From Geothrix sp. SG200 (GTDB lineage Bacteria > Acidobacteriota > Holophagae > Holophagales > Holophagaceae): a stretch of DNA of 64,000 nucleotides. Location: positions 1 through 64,000 of the forward strand of contig NZ_JAKZFR010000008.1 in NCBI RefSeq assembly GCF_022808935.1, read 5' to 3'. Below the pieces are notes generated by a model. That model did not search any database and was not told the DNA's origin. It saw only the letters and a list, made by a program, of their open reading frames with translations. Of this stretch, positions 48,102-55,778 are shown one piece after another. Both the position numbers and the translations under genes were made by a program. Position 1 is the first letter of the stretch. Every line of letters starts with the position of its first letter.

Positions 48102-49076
48102 TCAGGCGTAGACGCCGGTGGCGAGGTCGGCGGGATCGGGATAGGGGGAGGCGGCGGCGAAGGCGGCGGCCTCCTCGATGGCCTGGCGGGCCTGGGCATG
48201 GAGGGCCTCCAGGCCGTCCGTTGTGAGCTCGCCGGCCTCCAGCAGGCGGGCCTCCAGGCGGGCGATGGGATCCTTGGCCATCCAGGCCTCGAGCTCCGCG
48301 GGATCCACGTAGGACTGGTCGTGGGGCTCCATGTGGCCGCGCTGACGGTAGGTCCAGGCCTCCAGCAGGAAGGGCCGGCGCGTCTCGCGCACCTGGGCGG
48401 CGGCGTGCAGGGCGGCCTTGCGCACGGCCTCCACGTCGTTGCCGTCCACGGTGAGGCTGTCGATGCCGTAGGGGGCGGCCCACGGGGCCACGTGGTCGCC
48501 CACCATGGTCTCCTTGCGGTGGACGAAGGCCTGCCACTGGTTGTTCTCGCAGACATACAGCACGGGCAGGTTCCAGACCGAGGCCAGGTTCAGCGACTCG
48601 TGGAAGATGCCCTCGCAGGCGGCCCCGTCGCCAAAGAAGCAGACGACGATGCCTTCGCCGCCGAGCATGGCCCGCGACAGGGCGACGCCCGGGGCCAGGG
48701 ACAGCTCGCCGCCCACGATGGTGGAGGTGAGCACCACGCCCAGCTCCTTCACGGAGATGTGCAAGGTGCCGCTACGGCCCTGGCAGTAGCCGGTGCTGCG
48801 GCCCATGACCTCGGCCAGCATGCGGCCGGGTTCAGCCCCGCGGGCCAGCAGGTGGCCCGCGCTGCGGTGGTTGGTGAGGATCTGGTCCTCGGCGCGCAGG
48901 GCGGAGACCACGCCCACGGCGGCGGCCTCCTGGCCCACAGAGGTGCAGACATTGGGGAAGGGGCCCGCGGCGTGGAAGGCCACGATCTTCTCTTCGTAGG
49001 CCCGGATGCGCAGCATGGCCGCGAGCAGGTCCAGGCGGTTGGGCGCAGGAAGAGGTACAGGTGTGGAAGGGGTCAT
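48102..49076 (-). CDS. 2-oxoacid dehydrogenase E1 alpha subunit
   Basis: A 324-aa TPP-dependent subunit. RIRAYEEKIVAFHAAG, SVGQEAAAVGVVSALRAED, NHRSAGHLLARGAEP and the TPP/Mg site CFFGDGAACEGIFHESLNLAS...VCENNQWQ are all visible. It is close to the pyruvate or acetoin dehydrogenase alpha family. The substrate and partner E2/E3 cannot be told here. Confidence 0.92.
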   Translation of the reverse strand: MTPSTPVPLPAPNRLDLLAAMLRIRAYEEKIVAFHAAGPFPNVCTSVGQEAAAVGVVSALRAEDQILTNHRSAGHLLARGAEPGRMLAEVMGRSTGYCQGRSGTLHISVKELGVVLTSTIVGGELSLAPGVALSRAMLGGEGIVVCFFGDGAACEGIFHESLNLASVWNLPVLYVCENNQWQAFVHRKETMVGDHVAPWAAPYGIDSLTVDGNDVEAVRKAALHAAAQVRETRRPFLLEAWTYRQRGHMEPHDQSYVDPAELEAWMAKDPIARLEARLLEAGELTTDGLEALHAQARQAIEEAAAFAAASPYPDPADLATGVYA

Positions 49077-49107
49077 GGGACCTCGCGTCGGAAAGGGGTT
49101 CTGGGGG

Positions 49108-50088
49108 TCAGTGGGACGAGGCGAAGGGGGCGTCGGCGATCCAGCGGTGGAGGTGGTCCACGGCGGCCTGGTCCACGCGCACGGTGCCGAGGGGCGGCAT
49201 CTGGGCGATGGGATCCCGGCTGCCCATGCGGTGCAGAAGGGCGCTGCGCTCCGGGTGGCCGGGGCTGAGGATGCGGCTCTCGGGCTGGCCGGGCACGGGG
49301 AAGCTGCCAGTGCCGGCCGTCGTGCGGAGGGCGTGGGCGGGGCGCAGATCCAGCTCCAGGCCCGGGATGGGCCGGTCCGCCCGGTGGCAGGTGGCGCAGT
49401 TGGCCTGGAGGTAGCCCAGGGCCGACCGCGTGGGGGGATCGCCCGCGATGCGGGGCGGGCGGGCCAGGAGGTCCGGCCGGGCGCCCCGGAGCAGACCCCG
49501 GGCCACCAGGTCCTTCAGGGTGATCAGGCCGGGCCGGAGGGGCTCGGCGTGGAGGGCGCCGGGATCGCGGTCCGGCGAGAGCTGGAGGGCCGTGAAGCCA
49601 AGGACCTCCACCTGCTCCTGGCCGTGGCAGTCGCGGCAGTCCGAGCGGGAGGGGATGGCGTGGCGCAGGCCCGGGGCCACCTCGGCGGCATCCGGCAGGC
49701 CGCCCTCGGGCACGAGGATGGCGTCGGTCTGGGCCTCGTTCCAGGCGTAGCTGGCGAAGACCCAGGTGGCGGGCCCGGTCTTCCAGAGCAGGCGCGTCTC
49801 CACCTTCCGTCCCCCGAAGGAGAATTCCTTCCAGGCCTTGGTGCCCACGGGAAACACCCAGCCCGCCTCGTCGCGGCCGTCGATGGCCGCCGGCAGGTGG
49901 ATCCACCGGGCCTTGGCCGCACCGTCCGTCCACAGCGGGTACTGGGGCGCGTAGGCCAGGTTCCGGGCCGCCACCACGCCCGGCGCGGCGTAGAGGCCGG
50001 TCTGGGAGAGCAGGCGGGGCGGGGCGGGCGGCTTCGCGAGCCCCGGCGTCAAGCCGAGGCCCACGAGGGCGGCGAGGAGGGCGCGCAT
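49108..50088 (-). CDS. Exported diheme c-type cytochrome, SO2930-like
   Basis: A 326-aa protein. A signal peptide (RALLAALVGLGLTPGLA) is followed by a N-terminal region with YPLWTDGAAKARWIHLP and FPVGTKAWKEF, then two heme-binding CxxCH motifs: SDCRDCHGQ near residue 150 and NCATCHRAD near 220. A likely axial Met is in IAQMPPLGT. This layout matches the SO2930-type diheme cytochromes found in metal-reducing bacteria. Cotranscribed with the upstream monoheme gene (13 bases apart). Confidence 0.85.
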   Translation of the reverse strand: MRALLAALVGLGLTPGLAKPPAPPRLLSQTGLYAAPGVVAARNLAYAPQYPLWTDGAAKARWIHLPAAIDGRDEAGWVFPVGTKAWKEFSFGGRKVETRLLWKTGPATWVFASYAWNEAQTDAILVPEGGLPDAAEVAPGLRHAIPSRSDCRDCHGQEQVEVLGFTALQLSPDRDPGALHAEPLRPGLITLKDLVARGLLRGARPDLLARPPRIAGDPPTRSALGYLQANCATCHRADRPIPGLELDLRPAHALRTTAGTGSFPVPGQPESRILSPGHPERSALLHRMGSRDPIAQMPPLGTVRVDQAAVDHLHRWIADAPFASSH

Positions 50089-50101
50089 GGCGGGCTCCGG
50101 T

Positions 50102-50659
50102 TCAGTGCATGGGGATGGGCGTGGGCGCGGGCGCTTCGGGCGCGGGCACCTTGTTCTTCACGGCCGGGATGGACTGCAGGTAGGCGAAGATCGCCTTCAG
50201 GTCAGCCTCGTTGACCTTCTGGAGGTTCTGGATGGGCATGGGGGGCAGGATGGCGCGGCCCTGGCCCAGGTGGCGGGCCGAGCGCACCATCCGGAGGAAC
50301 TGGGCCTCGGTCCAGCTGCCCAGGCCCGTCTCCTTGTCCGGCGTCAGGTTGGCGGCGTAGCTCACGCCCCAGGGGCCGCTGAAGGCCGTCATGGTTAGGG
50401 AGCCCGCCCAGCCCCAGGGGGCCTCGGTCAGCTTCGGGGCCGGGGGCATCTTCAGGCCCTCGGGGTGGCCGGAGAGCATGCGCGTCATGTCCGGCTCGGG
50501 GCCCTTGGGGCCCATCTTCAGGGGCGTGTGGCAGTCGTGGCAGCCCGCGATGGTGACCAGGTAGCCCCCATGCTGGATCTGCTTGGTCTGGGAGGGTGTG
50601 CCGGCCTGAGCCAGGGCTAGGCCCAGAAGGGCATAGGGGAGAGCGCGAAACAGGGTCAT
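50102..50659 (-). CDS. Exported monoheme c-type cytochrome
   Basis: A 185-aa protein with a signal peptide (TLFRALPYALLGLALAQA), one heme site AGCHDCHTPL near residue 40 and a candidate Met ligand (LPPMPIQNL near 140). The C-terminus is a Pro/Ala-rich tail (APEAPAPTPIPMH), perhaps an interaction or anchor tail. It resembles cytochrome c subunits of alcohol dehydrogenase or diheme partners. First gene of the cytochrome operon. Confidence 0.85.
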   Translation of the reverse strand: MTLFRALPYALLGLALAQAGTPSQTKQIQHGGYLVTIAGCHDCHTPLKMGPKGPEPDMTRMLSGHPEGLKMPPAPKLTEAPWGWAGSLTMTAFSGPWGVSYAANLTPDKETGLGSWTEAQFLRMVRSARHLGQGRAILPPMPIQNLQKVNEADLKAIFAYLQSIPAVKNKVPAPEAPAPTPIPMH

Positions 50660-50747
50660 GGATCACCTCAACAGGGAAGGGGTCGGGTCGAATCCCGATG
50701 AGGTGTTTATCGCACTTTCGAACGAAGGTTTATATGTTTTTTCCACC

Positions 50748-50788
50748 TTTAAGAAAGAATTAGCAAGGCTTTAAGAAGGTTTTAAGAA
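50748..50788 (-). promoter_or_regulatory. 11-bp-spaced direct repeats ahead of the cytochrome genes
   Basis: TTTAAGAA occurs at 50748, 50770 and 50781, with a weaker copy ATTAGCAA at 50759. All four are in an 11-base register, typical of PhoB/OmpR-family binding arrays. It lies about 90-130 bases upstream of the cytochrome ATG. Confidence 0.5.
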
Positions 50789-50801
50789 AGGCAGGTCTGG
50801 G

Positions 50802-52148
50802 TCAGGCGCCGGTGTCCATGTCCTCCAGCTCCAGGGGCCGGGCCACCAGCAGCCGGAAGCGTCCGCGGCCCGTCTTCTCCAGCCGCACACAGGCCTCCCG
50901 CTCCGCCAGGCGGCGGTGCAGGAGCACCAGCCGGGCCTCCAGGTTGTCGCTCTGGTCCGGCAGGCGCACCCGGGGGTCGGCCCGCAGCTCCCGGTTGCTG
51001 AAGTGGGTGCGGCCCAGGGCCTGGTGGTCCTGGAGGAGGGTCCAGAGGATGTTGCCCGCCACGCCCTTGATGAGGTAGTCGTCGCCCAGGAAGACGCTGT
51101 CATTGGCGGCGTAGTGCCGCACCCGAAGGGGCGGCCCCTGGGGTCGGGGCTCCCGGGCGACGCCGGGCTGGGCCTCGTCGCCCAGCTCCAGCTCCGCCAG
51201 GAAGAGCCGGAAGAGGCCGCCCACTTGCGTGGCCAGGGCCACCAGGGCGTCCTCCTCCGCATGGGTGAAGCGCATCTCCGTGGGGCTCTCCACGAAGAGC
51301 ACGCCCAGGGGTTCGTGGGCCCCGGGGATGGGCACGGCCAGCTGGCTGCCGGGCGAGACCAGGCCCGGGAAGGGGATCTCGGTCTCCAGCAGGTCGCCCA
51401 TGCCCTGCCGCTCGGCCCCCTCGCGCATGGCCAGGCCGTAGGCGTACTCGGAGGTGACATGCGAGATGCGGATGGGCGTGCGCTCCCGGGCGGCCACGCC
51501 GATGACGCCCTCGCCCACATGGATCTCCGAGCCCACGCCCGAAGTGGCGTACCCGCGGCTGGCCACGGTGTAGAGCCGGTCCCGGCGGGGATCCAGCATC
51601 ATCACCAGGGCGTGCTCGATGGCGAAGTGGGTCTGGAGTCCGTCCAGCAGCGCATCCAGGAGGGACTCCGCATCGGGGCTGGTGGGCAGCCGCGCCATGC
51701 AGGTGCGCAGGGCCAGAAGCGGATCCACCAGGGGGGACGGGGCGGGCAGCGTGCTTCCCGGCACCACCTCCACCCGCTCGATGCGGTAGATGTCGGAGCC
51801 CAGCAGCCGGAACACGCCGCTCATCCCAGTGTGGGACGCGATGCCCGCAAGCTTGGCCTTCATGGACTCGAAGACGGGACCCCGGGTCTCCGTGCGCTCG
51901 TAGACGAGGTGGAGCCGGTACTGCTGGGCGGTCTTGGGGTGGATGAGGCCCAGGGTGACCCGCGGATTCGCGAGCAGGTTCTGGTGGGTGCGGTTGAAGA
52001 ACTGGTAGGAGAGGGCCAGGTGCCCATCGTCCAGGTACTGGCCCTGGGACATGTAGGCCACATTGGGGGTGCCGTCCGCGGCGCAGGTGGAGACCACGCC
52101 GGGGATGACGCCATCCAGGCAGTCGCGGAGGGCGCGGACGGGGATCAT
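50802..52148 (-). CDS. FMN split-barrel plus GAF domain protein
   Basis: A 448-aa regulator-like protein. Residues 1-140 are a pyridoxamine-phosphate-oxidase-like split barrel (CLDGVIPGVVSTCAADGTPNV, ALSYQFFNRTHQNLLANPRVTL). Residues 165-310 are a GAF domain (LLDALLDGLQTHFAIEHALVMML, VGEGVIGVAARERTPIRI). The C-terminus (330-448) has a region like a winged-helix (LIKGVAGNILWTLLQD, FSNRELRADPRVRLP). It may sense flavin/redox ligands and bind DNA. Its ATG overlaps the stop of the partner gene. Confidence 0.75.
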   Translation of the reverse strand: MIPVRALRDCLDGVIPGVVSTCAADGTPNVAYMSQGQYLDDGHLALSYQFFNRTHQNLLANPRVTLGLIHPKTAQQYRLHLVYERTETRGPVFESMKAKLAGIASHTGMSGVFRLLGSDIYRIERVEVVPGSTLPAPSPLVDPLLALRTCMARLPTSPDAESLLDALLDGLQTHFAIEHALVMMLDPRRDRLYTVASRGYATSGVGSEIHVGEGVIGVAARERTPIRISHVTSEYAYGLAMREGAERQGMGDLLETEIPFPGLVSPGSQLAVPIPGAHEPLGVLFVESPTEMRFTHAEEDALVALATQVGGLFRLFLAELELGDEAQPGVAREPRPQGPPLRVRHYAANDSVFLGDDYLIKGVAGNILWTLLQDHQALGRTHFSNRELRADPRVRLPDQSDNLEARLVLLHRRLAEREACVRLEKTGRGRFRLLVARPLELEDMDTGA

Positions 52149-52669
52149 GGGCCCCCCGGAGCCCGAGGCGGGGGCGGGGCCGAGGTCAGCGGCGTCCCGG
52201 CCTGAGCCCCCGGCGTCGAGTTGAAGAGCGCCGAGGGCGTGAAGCTCAGGCCCACCAGCGCCTCGTCGGGGCAGTCGAGCAGGGTCCGGACCATGCCTTC
52301 GGTGAAACCGAGGAAGACCAGGCATTGGGCGAAGGCCGCCCGGTACGCCGTGACGCAGGCGAGGTCTCCGTCGGTAAGCGCCTCGAGGCGGGCGTCCTCT
52401 CCTTTGATCTGGATGGTGCGGTGCGTGGGGGGCTCGCTGAAGACCACGGCCAGGGCCCCGCTCCGCGTTGCGTCCCGGACGAGGTCCACGGCCTGGGGCG
52501 CGGCGAAGAACAGCTTGAGGCGGCCTGCGTCGGGGGCCACACGGCAGCCGAAGGCGCGGCAGAGACTGGGGACGCCCGCGGCACTCGCCGAACCCGCATT
52601 GATGGAGAGGCCTCCCGTGAGGAAGCGAGTCAGCTCCGGATCGAGGAGGAGGGAGGGAGCGGTCGGCAT
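52145..52669 (-). CDS. Pyridoxamine 5'-phosphate oxidase-like FMN-binding protein
   Basis: A 174-aa protein with the split-barrel pattern: LLLDPELTRFLTGGLSINAGSAS, AVVFSEPPTHRTIQIKGE, and FTEGMVRTLLDCPDEAL. No catalytic function assigned. Coupled by ATGA to the GAF protein and probably works with it. Confidence 0.7.
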   Translation of the reverse strand: MPTAPSLLLDPELTRFLTGGLSINAGSASAAGVPSLCRAFGCRVAPDAGRLKLFFAAPQAVDLVRDATRSGALAVVFSEPPTHRTIQIKGEDARLEALTDGDLACVTAYRAAFAQCLVFLGFTEGMVRTLLDCPDEALVGLSFTPSALFNSTPGAQAGTPLTSAPPPPRAPGGP

Positions 52670-52753
52670 GGGCGGATGATTTTATCCAATCTCCTTCGGC
52701 CGGTGGGGCCGACCAGCCGAGGCTGGATTCGCACCCTGGCACGGAGCTTCCCG

Positions 52754-53209
52754 ATGCTCTGGTATTCTTTGCCCGTGCACCCCGCCCCTGCCACCCGGAC
52801 CGCGCCCCCCATTGCGCGCTGGCGCCCGCAGCTCGAAACCGAGCTGGAGGCCATCGACCAGCAGCACCGGGAGCTCTTGCAGGACCTGGCCCGACTGGCT
52901 GTCGCCCTCGGGGCCGGATCGCCGGGCGACCTCCCGGACGAGCCCCTGGCCACCCTGGCCCGGCACCTCATCAAGCACTGCCAGACGGAGGAGAGCCTCA
53001 TGAAGGAGGCGGGGTTCCCTGAACGCGTCGCCCACGCGAACCAGCACCAGGAGGTGGTCCTCCGGGTGCGCGACCTCCAGTACCGGCGGATGAAGGGCCA
53101 GCCCGTCGGCCGGGAGGCGCTGGCCGAGCTGGGAGCCTGGCTCGAGCAGCACATCAGCCAAGCGGATCGGGCCATGGCGGGATACCTGAAGGCGCTGCAG
53201 ACGGTTTGA
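52754..53209 (+). CDS. Bacteriohemerythrin
   Basis: A 151-aa four-helix O2/NO-binding protein with a non-heme diiron site. Ligands: His in DQQHRELL, His/Glu in IKHCQTEESLMKEAGF, His pairs in AHANQHQEVV, and His/Asp in WLEQHISQADRAM. The ATG at 52754 has GGAG seven bases ahead; GTG at 52775 is possible. Probably oxygen or NO sensing/storage. Confidence 0.88.
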   Translation: MLWYSLPVHPAPATRTAPPIARWRPQLETELEAIDQQHRELLQDLARLAVALGAGSPGDLPDEPLATLARHLIKHCQTEESLMKEAGFPERVAHANQHQEVVLRVRDLQYRRMKGQPVGREALAELGAWLEQHISQADRAMAGYLKALQTV

Positions 53210-53228
53210 GCCCAGCTGGGCCCACAGG

Positions 53229-53373
53229 CGGGCGCCGACCCACTTCACGCTGGACTCGAACTGCCATCGGCTGGCCCCGGCCATGACGGCTTCAGGCCGA
53301 CATCAAGTCGGCCCTTCGCCTATGGCCTACCGGGCCGCCGATGTTTCTCGCTGGTCCGAGTCCAGCTAGGCGC
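53229..53373 (-). repeat. tRNA-tail element downstream of tRNA-Arg
   Basis: Reading leftward: an inverted copy of the tRNA T-arm/acceptor (53350-53373, one mismatch to 53378-53401), hairpin GGCCGAC-TTGAT-GTCGGCC (53295-53313), a direct T-arm copy GTTCGAGTCCAGC (53249-53261) and GTGGGTCG. The order and spacing match the element after tRNA-Pro (GATGTC to GCAGTTCGA: 40 versus 42 bases). Confidence 0.65.
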
Positions 53374-53450
53374 TGGTGCGCCTAGCTGGACTCGAACCAG
53401 CGACCTGCGGCTTAGAAGGCCGCTGCTCTATCCACCTGAGCTATAGGCGC
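53374..53450 (-). tRNA. tRNA-Arg (UCU)
   Basis: Minus-strand cloverleaf with CCA: acceptor GCGCCTA/TAGGCGC, D arm AGCTCAGGTGGATAGAGCA, anticodon loop CTTCTAA (anticodon TCT), T arm GCTGG-TTCGAGT-CCAGC, discriminator A. The downstream DNA contains an inverted copy of the last 24 bases before the CCA. Confidence 0.95.
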
Positions 53451-53471
53451 GCTGGGATAGTCTAGCGGGTC

Positions 53472-54305
53472 TCAGAAGTGGATCTGCAGCTGGGCCATGG
53501 GCGCGGTGACGCGCTTGTTGGTGGCGGGGGCGGGGCCGTCGTTGTTCGGGCCGCCGAACTTGTTGTTCCAGTACTCGAAGCCGGGGCCCACGTAGACCTT
53601 CTTCTTGGTGCCGAAGAGGGGGCTGATGTCGAAGAGGAGGGAGAGGTTCGCCAGGGTCTCGGGCTTGGTCTCCACGCCGAAGCCGTCCTTGCCCTTGGCG
53701 CCCTCGTAGTTGGCGTAGCCCTTGAATTCGGCGCCCACCTGGCCCATCTGGAAGGGGATGCCCCAGGCGGCGGTGACGTAGTACGTGGTCTTGAAGTCCA
53801 CGGACCGGCCCACGATGCCGTTGTAGTTCTGCTCGTGGCAGGCCAGGAGGCCCAGGTCGAAGAAGCCGTCCGTCACCTTGAAGTTGAAGGTGGCCCCGGC
53901 GACGAGGAAGCGCTTCTTGGAGGCGAAGGCGTTGTCCTTGGCATTGAAGTCAAAGCCGGCGGTGAGGGAGATGTCGCGCACGGGGCCGAAGCTAAGGTCG
54001 GTCTTGGTAAGCTTGCCCAGGCTCAGGGAGCCGCGGTAGAGGGCGTAGACCTCGTTGGCCCCGCTGTTCCCGCTGGCGGTGGGGTCGTTCCGGTCGGACA
54101 TGAGCATGTCCACGTTGAAGAAGTTCGTGCCGTAGGCCCAGCCGCTGACGTGGCCCAGCTGGAGGATGTTCTTCTTCACGGTGCCGTCGATGCCGGGCTC
54201 GCGGAACTGGGTGCCGGTGCGGTAGCCGATGAAGGTGTCGCTCCAGTCGGCGGCGCCGAGAGGCAGGGCGGCCGCCACGAGGAGGGCGAGGGCGAGCTTG
54301 GTCAT
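53472..54305 (-). CDS. Tsx-like outer-membrane nucleoside channel
   Basis: A 277-aa barrel protein. A signal peptide (TKLALALLVAAALPLGAA) is followed by WSDTFIGYRTGTQFREPG, NFFNVDMLMSD and alternating strands ending in Phe (PMAQLQIHF). The pattern is that of Tsx/OmpK-like nucleoside-specific porins. The two NCS2 nucleobase permeases directly upstream on the same strand support the role. Confidence 0.7.
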   Translation of the reverse strand: MTKLALALLVAAALPLGAADWSDTFIGYRTGTQFREPGIDGTVKKNILQLGHVSGWAYGTNFFNVDMLMSDRNDPTASGNSGANEVYALYRGSLSLGKLTKTDLSFGPVRDISLTAGFDFNAKDNAFASKKRFLVAGATFNFKVTDGFFDLGLLACHEQNYNGIVGRSVDFKTTYYVTAAWGIPFQMGQVGAEFKGYANYEGAKGKDGFGVETKPETLANLSLLFDISPLFGTKKKVYVGPGFEYWNNKFGGPNNDGPAPATNKRVTAPMAQLQIHF

Positions 54306-54331
54306 GGAGTCTCCGGGGTGGGGCTGGGGTC

Positions 54332-55750
54332 CTAGGCGGACAGGAAGAGGAGCTTGAGGAGGAAGATGACCGAGAGCACGAGGATGATCGGGTTGATCTC
54401 CTTGAAGCGCCCGGTGGCGGCCTTCAGCACGGTGTAGGCGATCATGCCGAGGGCGATGCCGTTGACGATGGAGAAGGTGAAGGGCATGACCACCACGGCC
54501 AGGTAGGCGGGGATGGCGTCGGTGACATCGTCGAAGCGGATCTCCTTGATCTCCGACAGCATGAAGAAGCCGATCATCATGAGCGCCGGGGCCGTGGCCT
54601 GGAGCGGCACCATGAGGAAGAGGGGCGAGAGGAAGAGGGCGAGCGCCAGCCAGCCCGCCACCACCAGGGCCGTGAGGCCCGTCTTGCCGCCCTCGGCCAC
54701 GCCCGACGCGCTCTCGATGTAGGCCGTAATGGCCGTGGTGCCGAACATGGAGGCGAAGGTGGTGCCCACGGCGTCGGCCATGAAGGCCTTGGACGCGCCC
54801 GGGAACTTGCCCTCCTTGTCCAGCAGCTTGCCCTGGGCGCCGATGCCCATGAGGGTGCCGATGGTGTCGAACATGTCCACGAAGAGCAGGGTGAACAGGA
54901 TGATGAAGATGTTGATCATGCCGCCCAGGGACTTGGTCCAGCTCCAGTCGTACTGGAACATCTTCGGCCAGCTGGGGATCTGGAAGAGGGTGCCCTTGGG
55001 CAGGTGGGTGAAGCCGCCGCCGAAGGATACGGGCAGGAGGCCCGCCAGGGTGATGGCGAGGATGCCCAGGAGGATGGCGCCCTTCACGCGCTTGGCTACC
55101 AGCACGGCGATGAGGAAGAGACCCACCACGGACCAGAAGGCCGGGGTGAGGTGGCCGTGGTCCCAGAACTTCGCGATGAAGAGGTTGTTCACGTCGTGCA
55201 GGCCGAAGAGGGCCGAGGGATCGTTCTTCAGCACCGGGAAGATCGTGTCGGGCTCGAACTTCAGGCCCACCTGGGTGACGCCGGAATCCACGAAGCCGAT
55301 GATGGCGATGAAGAGGCCGATGCCCACGGAGATCCCCTTCTTCAGTGAGAAGGGGATGGCGTCCATGAACGCCTCGCGGACCTTCATGGCGCTGAGGGCG
55401 ATGAAGACCAGGCCCTCCAGCAGCAGGGCCGTGAGGGCCACCTGGATGGTGTAGCCCATGCCGCCCTGGTTGGCCGGCGCGCAGACCGTGAAGGCGAAGA
55501 AGGCCGAGAGGCCGATGCCCGAGGCGAAGGCGATGGGCAGGTTCGCGTAGAAGGCGCCGATGAGCGTCGAGAGGATGGCGCAGATCACGAAGGCCGTGAA
55601 GCCCTGCGCCGGCGCGATGCCCGCCACCTTGAGGAAGGCGTTGGGGATCAGCGAGATCACGTAGGCCATCGAGATGAAGGTGGTGGTGCCCGCGAGCACC
55701 TCAGTGGCCACCGTGGTGCCCTTGGCCTTCAGGCCAAAAAACCGTTCCAT
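54332..55750 (-). CDS. NCS2-family purine permease (AzgA-like)
   Basis: A 472-aa symporter of the AzgA/PbuG group (hypoxanthine/guanine/adenine). The N-terminus MERFFGLKAKGTTVATEVLAGTTTFISMAYV and the TM3/TM8 regions (FASGIGLSAFFAFTVC, LLFVDMFDTIGTLMGIG, GTTAITAYIESASGVAEGGKTGL) are diagnostic. About 12-14 TM segments. Between the porin gene and uraA. Confidence 0.9.
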   Translation of the reverse strand: MERFFGLKAKGTTVATEVLAGTTTFISMAYVISLIPNAFLKVAGIAPAQGFTAFVICAILSTLIGAFYANLPIAFASGIGLSAFFAFTVCAPANQGGMGYTIQVALTALLLEGLVFIALSAMKVREAFMDAIPFSLKKGISVGIGLFIAIIGFVDSGVTQVGLKFEPDTIFPVLKNDPSALFGLHDVNNLFIAKFWDHGHLTPAFWSVVGLFLIAVLVAKRVKGAILLGILAITLAGLLPVSFGGGFTHLPKGTLFQIPSWPKMFQYDWSWTKSLGGMINIFIILFTLLFVDMFDTIGTLMGIGAQGKLLDKEGKFPGASKAFMADAVGTTFASMFGTTAITAYIESASGVAEGGKTGLTALVVAGWLALALFLSPLFLMVPLQATAPALMMIGFFMLSEIKEIRFDDVTDAIPAYLAVVVMPFTFSIVNGIALGMIAYTVLKAATGRFKEINPIILVLSVIFLLKLLFLSA

Positions 55751-55778
55751 GCGGTACTCCTCGAAAGGGGTGGAGGGA

